Positions 58,984-64,000 of a stretch of DNA of 64,000 nt are shown in pieces. The stretch is taken from positions 1,488,001 to 1,552,000 of the forward strand of contig NZ_JAGIOF010000001.1 of the NCBI RefSeq assembly GCF_017876535.1, in the 5' to 3' direction. The translations under genes and the position numbers were made by a program. Within the stretch, counting starts at the first letter, position 1. Each line of letters starts with the position of its first letter. The notes beneath the pieces are model-generated. The model did no database searches and had not been told where the DNA came from. It was given only the letters and a program-made list of their open reading frames with translations. Source of the DNA: Paeniglutamicibacter kerguelensis. Its GTDB lineage: Bacteria; Actinomycetota; Actinomycetes; Actinomycetales; Micrococcaceae.

Positions 58984-59166
58984 ATGGACAGTGCGGTGGC
59001 AACGGTCCTCCAAGGCCTGTCGCAGATCTTCTTCCAGATGAACGTCCTGACGGGTCCGCTGATCGTGGCGGCCTTTGCGGTCCAGGACTGGCGCATGGCC
59101 GTTCTGGTTGGGCTTGGTCCTGATTCAGCTGTCACCTCGGCTGCGCCGGAGCGACCCTGTGGCTAG
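58984..59166 (+). pseudogene. Urea transporter, N-terminal fragment
   Basis: ATG 58984 is 2 bases after the nickel permease stop. It reads VATVLQGLSQIFFQMNVLTG, PLIVAAFAVQDWRMAVLVGL, the conserved start of UT-type urea transporters (GxxQVxFxxNxLTGxLI...DWxxG). After about residue 45 the sequence changes and stops at 59164-59166. A full protein has about 300 residues. The break lies near 59115, next to the 3' end of the crcB gene on the other strand. Confidence 0.7.
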
Positions 59167-59540
59167 AGTGAGATTCCAAGCCACAGGCCCAACAAGGCCG
59201 CGGCGACGGCTGCGACCGCCAGCCCCAGGCCGTTGCCAAGGGCCGCGGCATACCTGCGGTCCCGAACCAGTTGCACGGTTTCGTAGCTGGCAGTGCTGAA
59301 CGTGGTGTATCCGCCAAGGAATCCCGTGCCCAGGACGATCATGAGATCCGCCGGAAGAAGGGAGTCCATGGCCAAGCCCGTCAGGAATCCGAGGACCATC
59401 GAGCCTGAGACGTTGATAAGCGTCGTCGGCCAGGGATAACCGGCCGGCACCTTGGAGCGGATGATTCCGTCGGCCACATAGCGCACGGAAGCCCCGATGC
59501 CGCCGGCTAGGGCAAGGGCAAGAAACAGCCAGGGAGTCAT
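59163..59540 (-). CDS. crcB: CrcB/Fluc fluoride channel subunit
   Basis: 125 residues, four helices. GGIGASVRYVADGIIRSKVP, TTLINVSGSMVLGFLTGL (conserved Asn in helix 2) and GFLGGYTTFSTASYET (helix-3 break with the Phe box) are the Fluc marks. The ATG overlaps the upstream crcB stop (TAATG). In many Gram-positives two crcB genes make a heterodimeric fluoride exporter, with each homodimer inactive. Confidence 0.9.
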   Translation of the reverse strand: MTPWLFLALALAGGIGASVRYVADGIIRSKVPAGYPWPTTLINVSGSMVLGFLTGLAMDSLLPADLMIVLGTGFLGGYTTFSTASYETVQLVRDRRYAAALGNGLGLAVAAVAAALLGLWLGISL

Positions 59541-59974
59541 TACTGGGCCTCCCGTGCGGCCTTGGCCGATCTGGATCCGGCGATGATGCCGGCCCACGTG
59601 GCACAGGCCCCCAGTACCACCGTCCCCATCACATAGAGCAGGGCCGTCCCGGGGCGCCCGTGGATGCCAAGCACGGCGGTGTCCACGGCAAGTGAACTGT
59701 AGGTGGTGAACCCGCCGCAAAAGCCCGTGCCCAGAAGCAATTTCAGGCGGCTTGCCCGGTCGCCGGAAATCCCGGGGCGGGTGAGAGCCTCGTAGAGGAA
59801 TCCAAGCAGGAACGCGCCCAGGATGTTGACAATGGCAATGGCGACGGGAACACCGCCCACCTCGGGAACGAGCAGTGAAAACGTCTCGCGGGACGCGGCC
59901 CCGAAGGCTCCGCCGACGGCAACAACCGCCCACATCCGCCACTTCAGGTGGTTGGGGCGGTTCACGCCGTCCAT
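59540..59974 (-). CDS. crcB: CrcB/Fluc fluoride channel subunit, second copy
   Basis: 144 residues, four helices: AVVAVGGAFGAASRETFSLL, IVNILGAFLLGFLYEALT and GFCGGFTTYSSLAVDT carry the same marks as the neighbour. Start ATG overlaps the stop of the universal stress gene (ATGA). No fluoride riboswitch is visible in the short gap upstream of the operon. Confidence 0.9.
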   Translation of the reverse strand: MDGVNRPNHLKWRMWAVVAVGGAFGAASRETFSLLVPEVGGVPVAIAIVNILGAFLLGFLYEALTRPGISGDRASRLKLLLGTGFCGGFTTYSSLAVDTAVLGIHGRPGTALLYVMGTVVLGACATWAGIIAGSRSAKAAREAQ

Positions 59975-60489
59975 CAGGCATCCCGCCTCGGCAGCGGCGA
60001 TTCCGATCCGGGTGTACGGGCCGGGATGACCACCACTGGCCGGGTCTGCCGGTGCGCCAGGTGTGTCGCGACCGAGCGGTTGAAGAATTCCTGGATGCTG
60101 CCGCCGACGGAGTGTTCGTGCGTCCCGACCACGATCATGGAAGCGTCGATTCGTTCCGCGAGGCGCCCCAGGGCGGCGGATACCTCACCTGCCAGCACCA
60201 AGGTCCGCCAGCTGACGCCGGAGTCCTTCAAGATGTGTTCCAGCTCCAAGGCCAGTCTGGCGTCGAAGACTTCCCCGGCGTCGTCGGCAAGGTCGGGATC
60301 GATCGATGCGGAAGTCACGGATCCATCGGCGCCCTCCGACAGCGGCAGGCGGGCCTGGTCCACGAACGCGCACACCAATTCGGTGCCGAAGCGGAGGGCA
60401 AAATCTGCGGCCTGCTCCACGACGCGGGGAGGCTGCCCGGGCGCCACACCGACGATCACCGGACGTGGCGGATTCGGTTTCGGGATCAT
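59974..60489 (-). CDS. Universal stress protein, first gene of crcB operon
   Basis: 171 residues. UspA fold: RPVIVGVAPGQPPRVVEQAA at the start, IDASMIVVGTHEHSVGGSIQ then EFFNRSVATHLAHRQTRPVV, which is the ATP-binding G-x2-G-x9-G/S-like region with changes. ATGA overlap with crcB makes an operon usp-crcB-crcB. Its promoter must lie in the 32 bp gap or inside mshA, or the operon is read through from mshA. Confidence 0.85.
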   Translation of the reverse strand: MIPKPNPPRPVIVGVAPGQPPRVVEQAADFALRFGTELVCAFVDQARLPLSEGADGSVTSASIDPDLADDAGEVFDARLALELEHILKDSGVSWRTLVLAGEVSAALGRLAERIDASMIVVGTHEHSVGGSIQEFFNRSVATHLAHRQTRPVVVIPARTPGSESPLPRRDA

Positions 60490-60521
60490 CTGTGGAGCCT
60501 ATCCGTTCCTACGGGCATGTC

Positions 60522-61772
60522 CTATGCGGCTGGAGGAGACTGCAGTTCGCGCGGCCCCACGCTGGGGCTGCCGTGCCGGGCCCGGTCGTAGGAAATCATC
60601 GACGACGCGGCAGTCTGCTCCCACCCGTGGGCGGATGCGAAGGCCGCGGCCTGCGCGCCCAGGGTCCGGCGCAGGTCGGGGTCTTCGGCCAACCGGGCCA
60701 GCTCGCGTGCCCAGGACTCCGGCTCGGTGTCATCGATCAGGATTCCGGTGACACCGTCCTGCACCGCATAGGGCAGGCCGCCCACCCGGTGCGCGAGCAC
60801 CGGAGTCCCGCAGGCCTGCGCCTCGAGTGCCACCAGACCGAACGATTCGCTGTAAGAAGGGACCGCAACAACGTCGGCGCACCGAAACGCGCGCGCCAGG
60901 TGCCCGGCGGGCATGGGCAGCGAGAACCGCACTAGATGCTCAACGGACTCGGCCTCGACGAGCTTTTGCAGGTTCAGCTCCTTGGCGCCGGACCTGGCAC
61001 CGATCACCGAGAGCTTCACGTCCAGCTCGGGTCGTTCGCGGGCCAGGATGCCCAGGGCGCGTACCAGGATCTGCGGGCCCTTCAGCTTTTGGATTCGTCC
61101 CGCAAACACCACGCGCAAGGAATTAGGAGCACCGATGCGCTCCGCACACACGCCGGGATAGAACGCCTCGAGGTCGACGCCGGGCGCCACCACATCGATC
61201 CGGTCCGCCGCCGCGCCGTACAACTCGATAAGCTCGGCAACCTCGGCGGGTGTGTTGGCGGTGAGGCGGTCGGCCCGCGCGCAAATCTGCATTTCCCCGG
61301 CGATCCGTGCCCCCGATTCCTCGGTCTTGGCCGATGCCTTCTTGACCTTGCCCATGGTGTGCATGGTGTGCACCAACGGAACGCCCCAGGCCTCGCGCAG
61401 CCGAAGGCCCACGATCCCCGACATCCAGTAGTGTGAGTGGATTACATCGTAGGCGGGGAAGTCCGCCGCATAGTCGAGGATCGCCTCTGCGCATATCTCG
61501 AGGTGGCTGCCCAGCTCCTCCTTGGTGAGCTTGCCCGGAGGTCCACCCTGCACTTCGTGGCAGGTGATGCCGGGGGCCATGGCCGTGGCACGGGATTCGG
61601 TGGCGCCTCGGGTGAAGACATCGACGATTGCCCCGTCCTTGGCCAGGGCGAGGGCAAGGTGGCGGATGTACACGTTCATCCCACCCGCATCCCCGGCGCC
61701 AGGCTGCTCCAACGGGGAAGTGTGCAACGAGACCATCGCGATGCGCCGGGGGTGAATCGTTGAATCGAACAT
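60522..61772 (-). CDS. mshA: D-inositol 3-phosphate glycosyltransferase
   Basis: 416 residues. GT4 fold, GT-B: IAMVSLHTSPLEQPGAGDAG then GMNVYIRHLALALA at the N-terminus (UDP-sugar and acceptor loop of MshA), DVIHSHYWMSGIVGLRLREA near 108, RVVFAGRIQKLKGP near 223, and PSYSESFGLVALEAQACGTP near 310 (the EX7E motif). It transfers GlcNAc from UDP-GlcNAc to inositol phosphate, the first step of mycothiol synthesis. Some related proteins act on other acceptors, but the sequence fits MshA well. It marks an actinobacterium. Confidence 0.85.
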   Translation of the reverse strand: MFDSTIHPRRIAMVSLHTSPLEQPGAGDAGGMNVYIRHLALALAKDGAIVDVFTRGATESRATAMAPGITCHEVQGGPPGKLTKEELGSHLEICAEAILDYAADFPAYDVIHSHYWMSGIVGLRLREAWGVPLVHTMHTMGKVKKASAKTEESGARIAGEMQICARADRLTANTPAEVAELIELYGAAADRIDVVAPGVDLEAFYPGVCAERIGAPNSLRVVFAGRIQKLKGPQILVRALGILARERPELDVKLSVIGARSGAKELNLQKLVEAESVEHLVRFSLPMPAGHLARAFRCADVVAVPSYSESFGLVALEAQACGTPVLAHRVGGLPYAVQDGVTGILIDDTEPESWARELARLAEDPDLRRTLGAQAAAFASAHGWEQTAASSMISYDRARHGSPSVGPRELQSPPAA

Positions 61773-62127
61773 TGGTGTGCGCCGCCTACTGAATGTGAAT
61801 GGGGGATTCGGGTGGTTGCGCCCATCCAGGAACGGGGGCCTGGGGCGGGTGCAACACTGCTAATCCTAATAACACCGGGGAGCGGAAAATGATGCCCGTT
61901 CCGGGTCATCAAAGCGAAAATTGTCCGAGCGGTATGACGCTCCCCACACTTTTTGCGCAATCTCGGTGATTTGTCCCGTAAGTGGCATGAAATTCCTTGT
62001 GAATACGGCATTTTTGGCCGCGAGAGCCACCGAATTGGAGTGTGCACCAAAGCCGTGCTAGAGTCTTATCTCGCCGCGAACAACGGAAGCAAAGCTCTTC
62101 GGAACTTTCCCGGTTCGATGGTCACCA
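61773..62127. other. Gap with promoters of mshA and the first tRNA
   Basis: No gene. TTGGAG (62035) and TAGAGT (62059), 18 bp apart with TGC before the -10, form a promoter for the first tRNA gene. The rest shows nothing clear. Confidence 0.5.
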
Positions 62128-62210
62128 GCGAGGGTGGCGGAATGGTAGACGCGCTAGCTTGAGGTGCTAGTCCACTTATGTGGGTGGGGGTTCAAGTCCC
62201 CTCCTTCGCA
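62128..62210 (+). tRNA. tRNA-Leu(GAG), copy 1
   Basis: 83 bases. Acceptor GCGAGGG pairs with CCTTCGC (one G-U); anticodon stem CTAGC-TTGAGGT-GCTAG gives anticodon GAG; a long variable arm TCCACTTATGTGGG and T arm GGGGGTTCAAGTCCCC are typical for class II tRNA-Leu. Discriminator A; CCA is not encoded. Confidence 0.95.
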
Positions 62211-62216
62211 CAGATC

Positions 62217-62256
62217 AACCCCTGATCAGATGTAAATCTGATCAGGGGTTTTCTAG
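62217..62256 (+). terminator. Terminator after tRNA-Leu copy 1
   Basis: 15 bp stem AACCCCTGATCAGAT, 4-base loop, then TTCT. Confidence 0.9.
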
Positions 62257-62404
62257 TATTTGCGCGGTGGCACCCTTGGGTGGCCCTCGGTTTGCCCTCG
62301 TTGCGGGGTGAACGCAGGCGCGTCAAAACCGTGCTAGTATTTTATCTCGCTGCGAACAACGGAAATAAAGTTCTTCGGAAAATCATTCGGTTCGACAGTC
62401 ACCA

Positions 62405-62487
62405 GCGAGGGTGGCGGAATGGTAGACGCGCTAGCTTGAGGTGCTAGTCCACTTATGTGGGTGGGGGTTCAAGTCCCCTCCTTCGCA
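62405..62487 (+). tRNA. tRNA-Leu(GAG), copy 2
   Basis: The 83 bases are identical to those of copy 1 at 62128; spacing start to start is 277 bp. TAGTAT at about 62334 is its -10 box. Confidence 0.95.
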
Positions 62488-62493
62488 CAGATC

Positions 62494-62532
62494 AACCCCT
62501 GATCAGATGAGAATCTGATCAGGGGTTTTCTT
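62494..62532 (+). terminator. Terminator after tRNA-Leu copy 2
   Basis: Same 15 bp stem as after copy 1, loop GAGA, then TTCTTG. Confidence 0.9.
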
Positions 62533-62632
62533 GTATTAACCGCATTTCGCCACGCGTCTTGCTCTCGCTCTCCTAGCCTGAAACTGGATATGGTTGAAGT
62601 CGTTAGCCACCCCGTGAAAGGCAGATCCCACC

Positions 62633-63958
62633 ATGTCAGCTGAAGAGAGCGCCTCCGCCCGAATCGCCGCCGAGGACGAAGTCGCGGGCATCTGCCAAGC
62701 GCTGATCCGCATCGACACCAGCAACTTCGGCGGCAACGAGGGGCCGGGGGAGCGCAGCGCGGCCGAATACGTCGCCGGGCTCATCTCTGAGGTGGGGCTG
62801 GAAACGACTCTGCTTGAATCCTCCCCGGGTCGCGCCAACGTAGTGGCCCGCATGGAAGGCGCGGACAAATCCCTGCCGGCATTGATCGTCCACGGCCACC
62901 TCGACGTGGTTCCGGCATTCAAGGACGAATGGTCGGTCGACCCGTTCGGTGCCGAAATCAAGGACGGCATGATCTGGGGACGTGGCGCCGTGGACATGAA
63001 AGACATGGACGCCATGATCCTTTCGGTGCTGCGCGAAATGCAGCGTGACGGCATCCGACCCCGCCGCGACCTGATCTTTGCGTTCTTCGCCGACGAAGAG
63101 GCCGGGGGCGACTACGGTGCCCGCTGGATGGTGGAAACCCACCCTGAACTCTTCGAAGGGGCCTCCGAGGCCATCAGCGAGGTCGGCGGCTTCTCCGCGA
63201 CCATCGACGGCAAGCGGGCCTACCTGCTGCAAACGGCAGAGAAGGGCATCGCCTGGCTCAAGCTCACTGCCGCGGGCCGTGCCGGGCACGGTTCGCAGAT
63301 CAACGACGCGAATGCCGTCACCCGGCTCGCCGCCGCGGTCAGCCGCATCGGCGAACACGACTGGCCGATCTCCTATACCGACACCACGCGAGCCTTCCTC
63401 GAAGGCGTCTCCTCCATGACCGGGATCGAATTCACCGACGACAACCCGGAAGTCCTGCTCAACGAATTGGGCAACGTGGCCAGGTTCGTCGGAGCGACCC
63501 TGCAAAACACCTCCAACCCCACCGCACTGTCCGCCGGGTATAAGCACAACGTGATTCCGGGGGGCGCCGAGGCCCTGATCGACGTCAGGACCCTGCCGGG
63601 CCAGCACGAGGAAGTCATCGCCAAGTTGCGCGAGCTTGCCGGCCCCGACGTACACCTGACCTCGGTCCACCAGGATCGCGCCCTGGAGGTTCCCTTCGCC
63701 GGAAACCTGGTTGACCAGATGGTTGCGGCCCTGGGCCGCGAGGATCCCGAGGCCGTGGTGCTTCCCTACATGCTCTCCGGCGGCACCGACAACAAGTCGC
63801 TTTCGCGGCTGGGCATCACCGGCTACGGGTTCGCCCCGCTGCGGCTGCCCGAGGAACTGGATTTCACCGGAATGTTCCACGGCGTCGACGAGCGTGTGCC
63901 CGTCGATTCGTTGAAGTTCGGGACCAGGGTCCTGCGCGACCTGCTGACCACCTACTAG
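62633..63958 (+). CDS. M20-family peptidase/deacylase
   Basis: 441 residues. Motifs: LIVHGHLDVVPAFKDEWSVD (metal His, near Asp) at about 85, WGRGAVDMKDMDAM (bridging Asp) near 115, FFADEEAGGDYGARWMVETH (Glu pair) near 147, RAGHGSQINDANAVTRLAAA (dimer-domain His) near 221, and a C-terminal MFHGVDERVPVDSLKFG (last metal His). This is the ArgE/DapE/M20A-like branch, usually acting on acyl amino acids or dipeptides. Complete, separate from the tRNA genes upstream by 100 bp. Confidence 0.9.
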   Translation: MSAEESASARIAAEDEVAGICQALIRIDTSNFGGNEGPGERSAAEYVAGLISEVGLETTLLESSPGRANVVARMEGADKSLPALIVHGHLDVVPAFKDEWSVDPFGAEIKDGMIWGRGAVDMKDMDAMILSVLREMQRDGIRPRRDLIFAFFADEEAGGDYGARWMVETHPELFEGASEAISEVGGFSATIDGKRAYLLQTAEKGIAWLKLTAAGRAGHGSQINDANAVTRLAAAVSRIGEHDWPISYTDTTRAFLEGVSSMTGIEFTDDNPEVLLNELGNVARFVGATLQNTSNPTALSAGYKHNVIPGGAEALIDVRTLPGQHEEVIAKLRELAGPDVHLTSVHQDRALEVPFAGNLVDQMVAALGREDPEAVVLPYMLSGGTDNKSLSRLGITGYGFAPLRLPEELDFTGMFHGVDERVPVDSLKFGTRVLRDLLTTY

Positions 63959-64000
63959 GACCGACCGGCCGGGCCACACCGAATACCGACATGCGGTGAG

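Larger units (their letters stand above)
62056..62532 (+). repeat. Tandem duplication of tRNA unit
   Basis: Two units, 62056-62256 and about 62333-62532, share the -10 region, leader, tRNA and terminator. The 83-base tRNA parts are identical; the leaders differ at several places (for example CGGAAGCAAAGCTCTTCGG against CGGAAATAAAGTTCTTCGG). Confidence 0.9.

Noticed and set aside
59974..60521. Fluoride riboswitch before the usp-crcB-crcB operon
   Set aside because: The gap to mshA is only 32 bp and lacks the conserved crcB-motif core.
62128..62210. Prophage or island inserted in the tRNA-Leu gene
   Set aside because: Both tRNA copies are complete and no integrase or displaced tRNA end follows; the duplication includes leader and terminator.

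Overview
The window is high-GC DNA with the gene style of an actinobacterium of the Micrococcaceae (Arthrobacter, Glutamicibacter or Paeniglutamicibacter type). Pointers are a mycothiol glycosyltransferase (mshA), an actinobacterial c-di-AMP (ydaO-type) riboswitch ahead of an M23 peptidase, paired crcB genes, GTG/TTG starts and several probably leaderless regulator genes. The assignment rests on gene content only.

Positions 1-38 kb look like an accessory, decaying region: short transferable genes (seven GNAT acetyltransferases, TetR regulators each paired with one enzyme, SDR enzymes, a RibD-type reductase, a carboxymuconolactone decarboxylase) mixed with pseudogenes and fragments (MFS exporter, IS30 transposase, SDR with an amber codon, UmuC fragment, aldo/keto reductase and acetoacetyl-CoA synthetase tails). 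It carries several dispersed repeat families: an ~85 bp element (R) that also abuts an N-terminally damaged serine resolvase, a 41 bp perfect direct repeat around the RibD-type gene, a ~162 bp direct repeat tightly around a TetR-GNAT pair, a duplicated decarboxylase around two GNAT genes, and IS21-like solo ends. Intact modules here are a permease/small membrane protein/dipeptidase operon (4.9-8.1 kb), a membrane-anchored Schlafen/AlbA_2 protein (18.4 kb), an HTH/Clp-N pair (23.2 kb) and a YeiH exporter behind a zinc-ribbon SDR (25-27.5 kb).

Positions 38-64 kb look more like chromosomal backbone. An asparagine/aspartate operon (minus strand: FCD regulator, asparaginase, aspartase, amino acid permease) is followed by an ArsR-SRPBCC/MDMPI pair, a secreted FN3-exonuclease/phosphatase-fold protein, pspA, and a fatty-acid module in which a TetR gene and a large acyl-CoA dehydrogenase diverge from thiolase, FabG4-like reductase and MaoC hydratase across a 13+5+13 bp palindrome. 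Next come what look like leftovers of a urease locus: a UreD C-terminal tail, an intact nickel permease and the first ~45 residues of a urea transporter. Then follow a crcB-crcB-usp operon, mshA, two identical tandem tRNA-Leu(GAG) genes with duplicated flanks, and an M20 peptidase.

The most unusual signals are the repeated bracketing of small resistance-like or enzyme cargo by different direct repeats, the R element that seems to be the 5' region of a serine resolvase scattered in one orientation, and regulator genes whose predicted transcription start falls on the start codon while an operator palindrome covers the promoter.
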